This document shows, one piece after another, positions 44,490-53,652 of a stretch of 64,000 bases of DNA. Origin of the DNA: UBA117 sp049975245 (GTDB lineage: Archaea; Methanobacteriota; Methanobacteria; Methanobacteriales; Methanobacteriaceae). The stretch is from assembly GCA_049975245.1 (NCBI GenBank), contig JBNGDB010000004.1, forward strand, positions 91,296 to 155,295, written 5' to 3'. Every line of letters starts with the position of its first letter. Within the stretch, counting starts at the first letter, position 1. The notes beneath the pieces were generated by a model that worked only from the letters and a program-made list of their open reading frames with translations, made no database searches and was not told the DNA's origin. Made by a program: the position numbers and the translations under genes.

Positions 44490-46115
44490 ATGTCTAAAGG
44501 TAAAGTTCTGATTGTAGAGGGAGAATCCATAAACAATTTAGATATATGTGCTAAATTAGAAAAATGGGGTTATATGGCCTTAAATATTAATTATAACCAA
44601 TTAAATAGCCCTGATTTAAAATTTATGCCAGACATAATACTTACCGATCTTTGCCATCTGGAAAGGTTAGAAAATAGTGAATTTATGGAACTAAACAAGA
44701 AATGGAACATCCCCCTCTTGTATTTCAAATCCCCTGACATTAATACTGAAATAAGGGATATAGATGAAGATATTATTATCAGGCCCTTTAATGAAGAAAA
44801 TTTAAAGTTTATACTTGAAAATTCACTCCAGAAACTTCCCCTTAAAAATGAGATTGTGATAACCGAAGAAAAATTTCTGCACCTGGTGGAAATAGCAAAT
44901 GAAGGGATTTTAACCCTGGATGAAGATTTTAATATTATTTTTGTCAATAAAAAAATGGCCGATATGATTGGTTACAGCGTAAATGAAATGTTAAACCATC
45001 CATTTAATGAATTTATGTTTGAAGAAGAGTTTAATGACCATATTACCCGGAAAAATTGTAGAATAGAAGGAAATTCAGAGCAGTATGAACGTAAATTCAA
45101 GCACAAAGACGGACACCCCGTGTGGACCATAGTTTCCGCCGCCCCCCTTATTGACGAGGATAGCAACTTTTATGGATCTTTGACCATTATTACCGATGTG
45201 ACCCCCCAGAAAAAGGCTGAAGAGAAGATTAAAAATCAATCCCTAAAACTTGAAAGAAAGTTAAATAAATTAAATTGTCTTTACAGTCTTTCTGAAATAT
45301 TATCCCATCCAGATAATTCTTTAGATGAGATATATAAAGCCATAGTCCGTTTAGTTCCAAATTCAATGAGCTATCCTGAAATTGCTTGTATTAAAGTTTT
45401 AGTAGAGGGTTTTAAGATCCAAAGCCCAAATTTTAAGGAAACTCCCTGGAAGCTCACCGTAGATATTAGTTATTTGAAAGAAACATTTGGAACCATTACC
45501 ATTTGTTATCTGAAAGAAAAAAGAGACAAATACAAGGGACCCTTCTCCATTCAAGAAGTAAATTTAGTCCAGACCATATGCAATGCTTTAGCTAGATTTG
45601 TTAAACATAAAAAAGTAGATAACGCACTTAAAGAAAGCGAAGAAATGTATAGAAATATGATAGACACTGCTCAGTCCGGAATATGGTCCCTGGATAGGAA
45701 TGGGAAAACCACCTTTGTTAACCAGCGCATGGCGGAAATGTTAGGTTACCAGGTCAATGAAATGATCAGCAAACCATACACCGACTTTATAGATCATGAA
45801 GATAAAAGCCGTATGGAGAACCATGCTCAAAGAAAAAAAGATGGTAAAAAAGAGGTGTATGAATTTAAATTAAAAAGAAAAGACAACAGTCACCTCTGGG
45901 CTTTGATTTCTTCCACAGACATCTCTGATTCTAATGGGAATTATATTGGGTTGGTGCGTATTGTTACTGACATATCAGCCCGTAAAGGTATTGAAGAACA
46001 GTTATATGAACGTGAACTAGAATCCCGGGCTATTTTTAATAATATAGCCGAGGCAATTAACTTAATGTTAATGAAAGAACATTCACAACAAAAAATTTAT
46101 CAGAAGTACAATTGA
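44490..46115 (+). CDS. PAS-domain sensor protein with receiver-like N-terminus, no kinase domain
   Basis: About 541 aa. Residues 1-110 look like a response-regulator receiver (KVLIVEGES, IILTDLCHL with the acceptor Asp, YFKSP with the Lys). Two PAS domains follow (about 125-250 and 390-520) with a GAF-like segment between them. The protein ends shortly after starting a third PAS (RAIFNNIAEAIN). No histidine kinase core is present here or in the next 200 bp, so it is either a kinase-less sensor or truncated. GTGGT at 44476-44480 favours the ATG at 44490 over 44463. Confidence 0.78.
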   Translation: MSKGKVLIVEGESINNLDICAKLEKWGYMALNINYNQLNSPDLKFMPDIILTDLCHLERLENSEFMELNKKWNIPLLYFKSPDINTEIRDIDEDIIIRPFNEENLKFILENSLQKLPLKNEIVITEEKFLHLVEIANEGILTLDEDFNIIFVNKKMADMIGYSVNEMLNHPFNEFMFEEEFNDHITRKNCRIEGNSEQYERKFKHKDGHPVWTIVSAAPLIDEDSNFYGSLTIITDVTPQKKAEEKIKNQSLKLERKLNKLNCLYSLSEILSHPDNSLDEIYKAIVRLVPNSMSYPEIACIKVLVEGFKIQSPNFKETPWKLTVDISYLKETFGTITICYLKEKRDKYKGPFSIQEVNLVQTICNALARFVKHKKVDNALKESEEMYRNMIDTAQSGIWSLDRNGKTTFVNQRMAEMLGYQVNEMISKPYTDFIDHEDKSRMENHAQRKKDGKKEVYEFKLKRKDNSHLWALISSTDISDSNGNYIGLVRIVTDISARKGIEEQLYERELESRAIFNNIAEAINLMLMKEHSQQKIYQKYN

Positions 46116-46330
46116 ACCGGTAATATAAATTTATACCTTTAATCTAGAAATTTACATTCTAGAAGATATGAATTGAAATTTAATTATTTCATTACAAAAC
46201 TTTTTTAAAGCTACCCTTTAGAAAAAATGAGAACACTATACAATACTGATTAAATTTCATTTATTTTTTTATAATAATATTTTAATCAGTTCTATCATAT
46301 ATTAAGACTATAAAAATATGAGGATACTCC

Positions 46331-46840
46331 ATGTTAACTCATGAGCCTTTAATAAAAATTACCCATTCAAAAATCAGATGCTACGAGAGGAAACTGAAAA
46401 GAAAAACCAAATCAGGAGAAACTCATACTTATACAGTTACACAGTACGTTATTACACTCAAACATGACCAGCCCTTCCAATGTGATGAAGAAGTTAGCAT
46501 AATAAAATCCGAAGATTACTTTAGAATAGATGAAAGGCTAAAAAAACATAAAGAAGCTTATAATGAGTTTTTGGAAAAATTAAATTCACAAGAAGTGGAA
46601 ATGAAAGAAAATAGGGACAAGTTAAAAAAATATGAGATACTGGAAGTGGAATCTAAATTAAAAAAGCTAGAATCTATGCAAAGGGAATATGAAAAATTAA
46701 AGGATGATTACCAGCGGAAGGTAAAGGAACTGGTCAAAGTAAAAAAAGAGTTAGAATCCAAAGATCAAATTATTGAAGAATTAAAAAGTAAAGGTATGAT
46801 GGGCCGGTTAATGGACCGTTTTAAAGAATCTAAAAAATAA
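46331..46840 (+). CDS. coiled-coil protein of unknown function
   Basis: A 169-aa protein. The first 65 residues are a small basic domain (HSKIRCYERKLKRKT, TYTVTQYVITL). Residues 70-155 are a long charged coiled coil with heptad leucines, and a short basic tail follows. No family is recognised. It stands alone; GAGGA precedes the ATG. Confidence 0.65.
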   Translation: MLTHEPLIKITHSKIRCYERKLKRKTKSGETHTYTVTQYVITLKHDQPFQCDEEVSIIKSEDYFRIDERLKKHKEAYNEFLEKLNSQEVEMKENRDKLKKYEILEVESKLKKLESMQREYEKLKDDYQRKVKELVKVKKELESKDQIIEELKSKGMMGRLMDRFKESKK

Positions 46841-46931
46841 ATTGAAATATCAACACTTATCCTGACAAAAAAGAAATATACTAGCCAGTTTATCATGATA
46901 AATAGGATAATATAGTTTTACCAAGATATAA

Positions 46932-47435
46932 TTAAACTATACGGGCCAGTATATCTGAAGGTTCAATATTTAATAATACGTAATCGCCGATGTCTGTTAT
47001 TTCACCTTCTCCCACGGTAAAATTTCTTTTTTTGAATTTGGAAGTACCTTTTACCACCACATTATTTATCAGACACTCCTTAGGTTCAATTATTAGATCT
47101 TCCACTCTACCAGCTTCTACACCCTTTTTGGCAATAACTGTTTTTCCAATAAATTTATGGTAATTTACTTCAAATTTTTTAATTTCACCCAAATCCTCAG
47201 TACCGAACTTTTTCTCAGCAGCTTTTTTATCTAAATTTAAAAGAATATAATCCCCTATATTTTGTATATCGCTTTCATCAATACTAAAATAGCTTTTTCT
47301 TATGGCACCGCCGGTAGAAATTATAACCCTATCAATTAAACATTTTTTTGGCTTAATAACCAGATCCTCAATTTTCCCAATCTCTAAACCTTCCTTGTCA
47401 ATCACGGTTTTACCAATAAATTCGCTAGCTTTCAT
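46932..47435 (-). CDS. tandem PRC-barrel protein
   Basis: A 167-aa protein with two PRC-barrel-like repeats: FIGKTVIDKEGLEIGKIEDLVIKPKKCLIDR at residues 5-35 and FIGKTVIAKKGVEAGRVEDLIIEPKECLINN at 89-120. Each is followed by a G(E/D)YVLLN strand. PRC-barrels of this short archaeal type may bind RNA or proteins; the function is unknown. It diverges from the acidic lipoprotein gene across a region with nested inverted repeats. Confidence 0.82.
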   Translation of the reverse strand: MKASEFIGKTVIDKEGLEIGKIEDLVIKPKKCLIDRVIISTGGAIRKSYFSIDESDIQNIGDYILLNLDKKAAEKKFGTEDLGEIKKFEVNYHKFIGKTVIAKKGVEAGRVEDLIIEPKECLINNVVVKGTSKFKKRNFTVGEGEITDIGDYVLLNIEPSDILARIV

Positions 47436-47496
47436 AAATATTCACCCATCCGCCAAATTCTATTTAATTTAAGATTTGATACAAAACTATATTTTG

Positions 47497-47568
47497 TTGT
47501 TCCAATAAATTAAACCTTGTCAAATAGGATTTTTTTTACTTTATATTAAAGTAAAAAGATTGGAACAA
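47497..47568. promoter_or_regulatory. nested inverted repeats between divergent genes
   Basis: A 10-bp perfect inverted repeat TTGTTCCAAT (47497-47506) and ATTGGAACAA (47559-47568) encloses a second perfect 9-bp pair, TTTACTTTA (47535-47543) and TAAAGTAAA (47547-47555), with a 3-nt loop. It lies between the PRC-barrel gene and the lipoprotein gene. It may be an operator or a structured leader. Chance is unlikely for the outer pair because it contains G and C. Confidence 0.5.
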
Positions 47569-47602
47569 ATAAAAAAAATTAAAATTAGGGGGGAGGGATT
47601 TA

Positions 47603-47806
47603 ATGAATAAAAAGAGTATAATATTGATTTTAGCTCTATTTTTGGCGGTATCTTTCACCTTTGGCTGTACCAGTACTGAATCAGACGGAGATGGAGATGG
47701 CGACACTATGCAGGACGATAGTCAACAGGAAGACTCCACTGATGACCAGGACAGCGGAGATATGGAAGATTCTTCAGGTGATGATGGAGAAGCAGAACAA
47801 AAATAG
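47603..47806 (+). CDS. small acidic lipoprotein
   Basis: A 67-aa protein with a hydrophobic signal ending FTFGC, a lipobox-like site. The mature part is almost entirely Asp, Glu, Ser, Gly and Gln with no hydrophobic core (repeated DGDGD). It is probably an extracellular, membrane-tethered polyanion of unknown role. GGGGGAGGG precedes the ATG. Confidence 0.72.
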   Translation: MNKKSIILILALFLAVSFTFGCTSTESDGDGDGDTMQDDSQQEDSTDDQDSGDMEDSSGDDGEAEQK

Positions 47807-47878
47807 CTAAACCCTATTAAATATTTCCATCCTTTATTTTTTTAAAGATAGATAATAAGCCATAAAAAGGGGATAAAA

Positions 47879-48061
47879 TTGACCTTATACAACCTGGATA
47901 TACCTACTATTATCAAATGTACCAAATGTGGTGAGGAATCAAAAGAAATAGAGGGCAGCTACCAGCACAGTGATAAATTTGTTATGATAGATTATAAGTG
48001 CTGTTCCTGCGGTCATGTGGAACGCAGACAATATGGCAATCCCGTGGAAATAATTGATTAA
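47879..48061 (+). CDS. small zinc-ribbon protein
   Basis: A 60-aa protein with CTKCGEE near residue 14 and CCSCGHVERRQYG near residue 43, forming one zinc ribbon. It starts with TTG, supported by AGGGGA 5 nt upstream. It follows the acidic lipoprotein gene by about 70 bp. The function is unknown. Confidence 0.65.
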   Translation: MTLYNLDIPTIIKCTKCGEESKEIEGSYQHSDKFVMIDYKCCSCGHVERRQYGNPVEIID

Positions 48062-48146
48062 CAATACTTTTTTTATGATTAAATTTTTAGAATATTGATA
48101 ATTATCACAGTAAATATAAATTGATAATTCTTTGAGTATTTCTTTT

Positions 48147-48902
48147 TTAGATTTTTCCTACTGCCGCCAAGTATATGGCAAACTCTTCTTTTCCATCTAT
48201 TTTCAAGAGATCATCTAAATATTCCTGGTCATAGGCCCCCATGGTACAAGTACCGGCATTGATTGCTTCACAAGCCAGGTACAAGTTCTGTCCCACATGG
48301 CCAACATCCATGGCAATTACTTTATGTGAATCAAGTCCGTACCTCCATTCCATCCGGTAGGGTATGGTGGTCCAGATAAATGTCACCGCTGATTCTCCGG
48401 CAAATCTCTGTCCAAATGTGGCATTTATCATTTCATTTCTCAAACTATTCTCGGTAAACTCCAGCAGTAATTGATGGGTTAAGGGCAAATACCTGTAAAC
48501 TCCCATCTCCAGATCTTCCACGTTAAAAACTGCAAGATATGTTTCCAGGGCATGTCTGCAGCCGGCAGAAGGAACGTTTCGAAAAGCGTATGGCCCTGCC
48601 ACGTATCTAATGCCTTGTGTGGCCCATAATAGAAATGATATTTCCTCCAGTGATAATGGATCTTTTCTAAAGGAACGTCTGCTTTTTCTATTTTTAATTG
48701 CATCTACCAAGTTGTGATTAATCTTTTCATCCCATTCTTCAACAGCCAGATCTATTCTCTTCGCATCTTTAGAGTAGGGTTTTTCCAGGGGCGGCGCCGT
48801 TATTCCCTGGCTCTGGTCAGTGTCTGAAAAATCGATTGTCTTGCGTATGCTGTCTTTTAGAAAGTATCTATACTTCTGGTAATTTTCTCCAGTTTTTCTC
48901 AT
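48147..48902 (-). CDS. SagB/ThcOx-type nitroreductase-family oxidoreductase
   Basis: A 251-aa FMN-dependent oxidoreductase of the SagB/ThcOx branch: RKSRRSF near residue 72 binds FMN, FLLWATQG near 88, RNVPSAGCRHALETY near 103, and a GHVGQNLYLA segment near 206 marks the dimer and cofactor region. Known relatives oxidise azoline rings in peptide natural products, while many archaeal ones are unknown. It is the last gene of the four-gene operon 48147-53226, where no leader peptide or cyclodehydratase is seen, so a peptide-modifying role is not supported. Confidence 0.82.
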   Translation of the reverse strand: MRKTGENYQKYRYFLKDSIRKTIDFSDTDQSQGITAPPLEKPYSKDAKRIDLAVEEWDEKINHNLVDAIKNRKSRRSFRKDPLSLEEISFLLWATQGIRYVAGPYAFRNVPSAGCRHALETYLAVFNVEDLEMGVYRYLPLTHQLLLEFTENSLRNEMINATFGQRFAGESAVTFIWTTIPYRMEWRYGLDSHKVIAMDVGHVGQNLYLACEAINAGTCTMGAYDQEYLDDLLKIDGKEEFAIYLAAVGKI

Positions 48903-48937
48903 AATATTCTATCCCCCTATAAATATTCCCTGAAAAT

Positions 48938-50425
48938 TTACCTTTTCTTATTAAGTTTTGACTGCTTAACTATCTCCCGGGCCACGATCTGAGAGGAAAC
49001 CATGGTCATGGGCACGCCTATGCCGGGATGGGTGTATTGCCCGGTGTAGTAGAGATTATCTACTTTTTTACTGCGGTGTGCTGGTCTCCACAGGGCGGTC
49101 TGCTTTAAGGTGTGAGTTAAACCAAATGCAGTTCCCTTGTAAGCATTGTACCTACTGGTGAAATCATTCAAGGCAAATATCTTTTTTACCACCAGATTTT
49201 CCCTTATATTCATGTCTATTTTAGATTCCAGATCATCCATGATTATATTGTAAAATTTCTCCCTCAAAACTGGTGTATCCTCCAGTTCATTGGCCAGAGG
49301 TGCCAAAATGTATAGTGTATCTGAACCCTCCGGTGCTGCGGATTTATCAGTTAAAGAAGGTACATTCACATAATATGAAGGATTCTGGGGCCAATCCGCT
49401 TTTTCTGGGTCGAATACCTTCTGGAAACCTTCTTCCCAATCTTTATTTAAAAATAGGTTATGGTGAGCCAGCTTTTTCACCTTTTGGTTAACTCCCAGAT
49501 AGATTACCATGGCTGAAGGTGATAATGTCCTTGATTCCCAGTATTTCTGGTCATAAGTTCTTGATTCTTCATCTAATAGTTCAATTTCACTATGCTGATA
49601 ATCAGCGTTCATAATAACCAGTTTAGGTTTATATTTGGATTTATTGGTGATAACACCTTCCACCAGGTTATCTTTAACTATCAGACGTTGAACTGGTTCA
49701 TTGAAGATGAACTTAACACCGAAAGATTTTGCTAACTGGTATACTGAATCTACAACTTTTCTCATGCCTCCCTGGGGGTAGTAAACTCCCATGGTAAGGT
49801 CTGCATGAGAAACCAGATGATAGAAAGAAGGGGTTTTATCAGGAGATCCTCCTAGAAATCCTATGGCGTATTCTAATATTTTCCTGGCCTGGTCACTTTC
49901 GAATTGTTTCTCCACATAATGTTGGAGATTTTCCCATAAACGTAATTTATATCCCTTAAGAAGTAGTTTACCATCTAAAAGATCCAGTATAGAGTTATAA
50001 TCTCTGTATAACATCTCTTGAATGGAAAAATCATACAATTCCTGGGATGATTCCAGATATTTTCTTAATTTTTCTCCTCCATTTTCTTCAAAACTATCAA
50101 ATGTTTTATATGTTTTTTCAATATCTGGGGAAAGATCTACCACGTTTTCATCATAGTAAAAGATTCGGTAGGATGGATCCAGCTTTTCCAGTTGAAAATA
50201 GTCTTCTGGTTTTTTTCCAAACTCGGCATAAAAGTTGGTGTAAACATCTGGCATTAAATACCAGGAAGGACCCATGTCAAAATAAAAATCTTTTTCCTGG
50301 TAGACACTTGCTCTTCCCCCGGCTTGTTCATTTTTTTCTAAAATTGTTACATCATATCCTTCTTTTGCAAGCAGTGCTCCTGCAGAAAGTCCTCCGAAGC
50401 CTGCTCCCACAATTATTATATCCAT
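48938..50425 (-). CDS. CrtI-type phytoene desaturase-like FAD oxidoreductase
   Basis: About 495 aa. The FAD motif IIIVGAGFGGLSAGALLA and EKNEQAGGRAS lie at the start, then FDMGPSWYLMP, a CrtI hallmark. The C-terminal YYTGQYTHPGIGVPMTMVSSQ is the CrtI family tail. It would desaturate or saturate or isomerise an isoprenoid chain. No phytoene synthase is nearby, so a different polyprenyl substrate is possible. GGAGGG precedes the ATG at 50425; the longer start at 50449 is less likely. It is third in the operon. Confidence 0.85.
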   Translation of the reverse strand: MDIIIVGAGFGGLSAGALLAKEGYDVTILEKNEQAGGRASVYQEKDFYFDMGPSWYLMPDVYTNFYAEFGKKPEDYFQLEKLDPSYRIFYYDENVVDLSPDIEKTYKTFDSFEENGGEKLRKYLESSQELYDFSIQEMLYRDYNSILDLLDGKLLLKGYKLRLWENLQHYVEKQFESDQARKILEYAIGFLGGSPDKTPSFYHLVSHADLTMGVYYPQGGMRKVVDSVYQLAKSFGVKFIFNEPVQRLIVKDNLVEGVITNKSKYKPKLVIMNADYQHSEIELLDEESRTYDQKYWESRTLSPSAMVIYLGVNQKVKKLAHHNLFLNKDWEEGFQKVFDPEKADWPQNPSYYVNVPSLTDKSAAPEGSDTLYILAPLANELEDTPVLREKFYNIIMDDLESKIDMNIRENLVVKKIFALNDFTSRYNAYKGTAFGLTHTLKQTALWRPAHRSKKVDNLYYTGQYTHPGIGVPMTMVSSQIVAREIVKQSKLNKKR

Positions 50426-50479
50426 CTTATTATCCCTCCACACTATCATTTTTTAAATATGGCTAATAAATTTAAATAA

Positions 50480-52714
50480 CTAATAATCGTTTTCAGCTGT
50501 TATTCCATATTCAAGGTTAAATTCAGGCTCTCCTATTACTACCAGGCCAAGATAACCATTAACTGTCAACATATCACCATTCTTTATTTGTTGGGTGGCC
50601 TTGCTTACACCATTCACCGCAGGAATTCCCATCTCCCGGGCAATGATAGAACTGTGAACTAGCATTCCTCCCCTTCTCTCCACAATACCCGCGGCAATTG
50701 AAACAAGGAAAGTCATCTGTGGCTGAATAGCATCACAAACTAATATTTCTCCAGATTTCAATTTAGAAAAGTCCTGAAAAGAATTTATAATTCGGGCCTG
50801 GCCAGTGGCAATACCTGGTGAGGATGGCTGGCCAATTAATTGTCTGGCTTTATAATTCTTTGAGGATTCTTTTATTTTGTCTGATTCCCCAGGGGGTATG
50901 GATATTTTTGTGGTCTTATTATCTATCAATCCCTGGTAAATTTTTTCCCAATCCTGGGGGGTTAATTCAACTCCCGGATCTAACCTTTTTTCCTTTATTA
51001 ATATTTTTGATCCGGTTTTTAGATATTTTAAAAGTTGACTTTCCACTCTTCCCAGTAAAATATTATCATCATCTCTCAATTTCCAGCTTAATCTGGCAAT
51101 TCTTAATATTTCATCCACTTCACTTCTTCGGCTATCTCCAGCAGCAGCGTAAAGATTACTTAATAGTAGATTTCTTTCTATCTTTTTAGGGGATTTTGCA
51201 GATTTTACTGTTTTAGGATGTTTTGATAGTTGATATATGCTGTTTAAAACTAATTGGGGATGATTACTAAATGATTGATTTTCATAGGCCACATCCATGT
51301 ATTTATTTAATAAATTAAAAAAGGAAGAGACGAAATCATTATAGAGTAGATTTCTACTTTTAATAGCCTCGAGTTCCTTGATAAGTTCTTTATCTGATTT
51401 ACTGGATATTAAAATTTTTATTTCTGATTTCAGGGAAGGATTTTTATTTAAGACTTGGGAAAGTTTTTTTATCTCTTCATCCCTTTGTGATGCTATTAGT
51501 TCTGTGTTTCTTAAAAGTTCCATGAATTCGTAGGGATTTTCTGGTTTGAGAAGGTCGTTGTAGTAGGTTCCCAGATTTCTTATTCCATGGGCAAAGGGTA
51601 TGAAATCGTCCCAGTAAATTTTCTTCCATTTAGAATAAGTTAATGCTCTTTCTTTTAGTCCTTTTGCTAGTTCTGTTCTATTCATTTTTTCTGGTGAATC
51701 AAGAGCCAGATTATTAGCTGTTTGAACCAGTTCTGGTATTAATTTGTTTTCTACTTTATCGGCTAGTTTTTTTAAATTGTTAAAATTAGGTGTTAAGGTA
51801 AGGTACCATTTCCTATCCTTATCAGAATCATCTAAACTGGTAATAGGTCTTGACTGGAGCAGGGTGAAATTGTGACCAGTCCCGGTCCACTCCACATCCA
51901 CAGGGTAGCCGAATATATTCTCAATTTTTAGAATTTTATCTGCCACCAATTCTATTTCTTCACTATCCAGAATCGGATTTTTAGATTCAGAAGATTTTTT
52001 ATACTGTAATATTTCACGGGTATTTCTGTCTATTACCCATTTTTCACCTTCTTTAATATTATCCACGAGATTTGCCAGCAACCCCTCCACTGCTTCGATG
52101 ACCATGTGGTCTTTGTTGATTCCAGTTGGTTCTCTTGAAAATGCCAGGCCAGAAACTGGTTGTTTCTCCATTTTTTGGATGAGAACTGCTATAGAACTGT
52201 TAAATGAATCCAGATTTAATTCTTCACGGTATAGTATGGCCCGGTCACTCCACAATGAGGCCCATACCAGTTTTATTGATTCTAAAATTTTCTTTAAACC
52301 ATTTACATTTATATAGGATTCGTGTATACCGGCAAATGAAGTTTTTTCTGAATCTTCTGAGGGTGATGAGGACCTTACTGAAAATTTGACATTTTTAGGG
52401 TATCTTTCAATCTTTTTAGATATTTCATCCCTTAAAGCTGGGGGTATTTCTGCCTTGAGAAATGCGGATCTTATTCTGAGTGAAGCGTCCCATATCTCCT
52501 CCCAACGCATATCCTCCATGGATTTACGGGATATTTCCATGTCAATTTTATTATAAAGCTTGTTTTCAAAAATAAAATTCCTGTATGCATCTGTGGATAT
52601 GCAGAAACCTTCCGGTACTTTGAAATTCTCATTTATTAATAGTGATAGGTTTTTGGTTTTAGATCCTACTAGGTTAATATCTCGAGCCCGGGGATCTTCA
52701 AGTGATACCATCAT
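50480..52714 (-). CDS. rifampin-phosphotransferase/PEP-synthase-like dikinase
   Basis: About 744 aa in the order ATP-grasp domain (residues 1-315, with VGSKTKNLSLL, FSVRSSSPSED and VEWTGTG..LLQSRP), a helical middle domain (320-620) and a swivelling phosphohistidine domain (630-735, GGMLVHSSIIAREMGIPAVNG). This is the layout of rifampin phosphotransferase rather than PEP synthase, which has a C-terminal barrel. It would transfer the beta-phosphate of ATP through a histidine to a substrate bound by the middle domain. ATG at 52714 overlaps the upstream TGA (ATGA), implying coupling; GTG at 52732 is possible. Confidence 0.8.
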   Translation of the reverse strand: MMVSLEDPRARDINLVGSKTKNLSLLINENFKVPEGFCISTDAYRNFIFENKLYNKIDMEISRKSMEDMRWEEIWDASLRIRSAFLKAEIPPALRDEISKKIERYPKNVKFSVRSSSPSEDSEKTSFAGIHESYINVNGLKKILESIKLVWASLWSDRAILYREELNLDSFNSSIAVLIQKMEKQPVSGLAFSREPTGINKDHMVIEAVEGLLANLVDNIKEGEKWVIDRNTREILQYKKSSESKNPILDSEEIELVADKILKIENIFGYPVDVEWTGTGHNFTLLQSRPITSLDDSDKDRKWYLTLTPNFNNLKKLADKVENKLIPELVQTANNLALDSPEKMNRTELAKGLKERALTYSKWKKIYWDDFIPFAHGIRNLGTYYNDLLKPENPYEFMELLRNTELIASQRDEEIKKLSQVLNKNPSLKSEIKILISSKSDKELIKELEAIKSRNLLYNDFVSSFFNLLNKYMDVAYENQSFSNHPQLVLNSIYQLSKHPKTVKSAKSPKKIERNLLLSNLYAAAGDSRRSEVDEILRIARLSWKLRDDDNILLGRVESQLLKYLKTGSKILIKEKRLDPGVELTPQDWEKIYQGLIDNKTTKISIPPGESDKIKESSKNYKARQLIGQPSSPGIATGQARIINSFQDFSKLKSGEILVCDAIQPQMTFLVSIAAGIVERRGGMLVHSSIIAREMGIPAVNGVSKATQQIKNGDMLTVNGYLGLVVIGEPEFNLEYGITAENDY

Positions 52715-53226
52715 TTTTGATGGGGGTTCCACTCAAAAACCTCCTGAAATCTTCTAACATAAAAATAGCGGTAGATATGGATTAGTATAACTGCAGTGGA
52801 TGGGGCTTTAACAAATGAATCAAGGTAGGGATGTTTCTCAACCAGTAAATCTGCCCATTTTCTACGTTCTTTAACATCTTCTATTACTTGGGCCTTACCC
52901 GTTACAGTGGCCGCGCTTATTTTATTAACACTGGGCGGTGTTTTTGAACGGTCATCCACTAAAAGAGCTACTGGATTAGATTTAGAGATTAGACTGAATT
53001 TTCTGGTATCTTTAGAAGTGGCAAAAACTATGTTTTTAAGATCCGGAGTAGAATAAAAACTGATAAGAGATGCGTAAGGCTGGCCCTGGCCCTGGGTTGA
53101 GAGAACTGCGAAAGATTCAGATTCTAAAAGTTCCCTTATAACCTCTTTTAAGTTAATTTCTTCTACTTCACATATTTTAGAAGATGATTCATCCGGACAC
53201 ATTGGCTCATCATAATTCTTCATCAT
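52711..53226 (-). CDS. pyridoxamine 5'-phosphate oxidase-fold flavin-binding protein
   Basis: About 171 aa with a split-barrel flavin-binding fold: FAVLSTQGQGQPYASLISF near residue 40, then NIVFATSKDTRKFSLI, and the C-terminal FYVRRFQEVFEW. The family includes many F420- or FMN-binding proteins of unknown role. It is the first gene of the operon with the dikinase-like, CrtI-like and SagB-like genes. TAGGGGAG precedes the twin ATG at 53226 and 53223. Confidence 0.8.
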   Translation of the reverse strand: MMKNYDEPMCPDESSSKICEVEEINLKEVIRELLESESFAVLSTQGQGQPYASLISFYSTPDLKNIVFATSKDTRKFSLISKSNPVALLVDDRSKTPPSVNKISAATVTGKAQVIEDVKERRKWADLLVEKHPYLDSFVKAPSTAVILIHIYRYFYVRRFQEVFEWNPHQK

Positions 53227-53652
53227 AAAAAAAACTCCCCTACATTTAATCATGATTTTAATGGATGGATGATTGTTTATAATGGAATATTAACTTTCTT
53301 GATGTATTATATTATGGACCGCACTAATAATAAATGCTTCTAAATCATCTTTTATAATATAAATACTATTTTATGGAGTTTATAATACTAACAGCTTATT
53401 AATTATCCTTTTTATACAATAATAATCTTATTTAATAATCTAATCTGAAGCCAATCCTATATATTTTTTCATATTAATAAAAAAAACCATTTTATTTGGA
53501 TAAATATACTATTTCATTTTTATAGCAGACCTAAAACTCTAAATTTCTAGTTTTGAATGGAGTTATATGAAAAAGTTTTTTAGATAAATAAATATTAGAT
53601 CAAAATTAGATCACTATGTAATGAAATTTATTTGGTAATGGATGTGACTGTA
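53227..53652. other. AT-rich divergent intergenic region
   Basis: About 425 bp between the PNPOx-like gene (minus) and hisF (plus). I see no gene or strong repeat. It must carry both promoters. A TATATATTTTTT tract near 53459 is a possible promoter element and a short GATC-flanked inverted motif lies near 53600. Nothing else stands out. Confidence 0.5.

Noticed and set aside
46887..46900. Palindrome TTTATCATGATAAA between convergent genes
   Set aside because: Short and AT-rich; no second copy or promoter context supports a regulatory role.
48147..48902. SagB-like gene as part of a thiazole/oxazole-modified peptide cluster
   Set aside because: No precursor peptide, cyclodehydratase or transporter is nearby; the neighbours fit isoprenoid or phosphotransfer chemistry better.
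50480..52714. Dikinase-like protein as phosphoenolpyruvate synthase
   Set aside because: The C-terminal PEP-binding barrel is absent and the order of domains is that of rifampin phosphotransferase.
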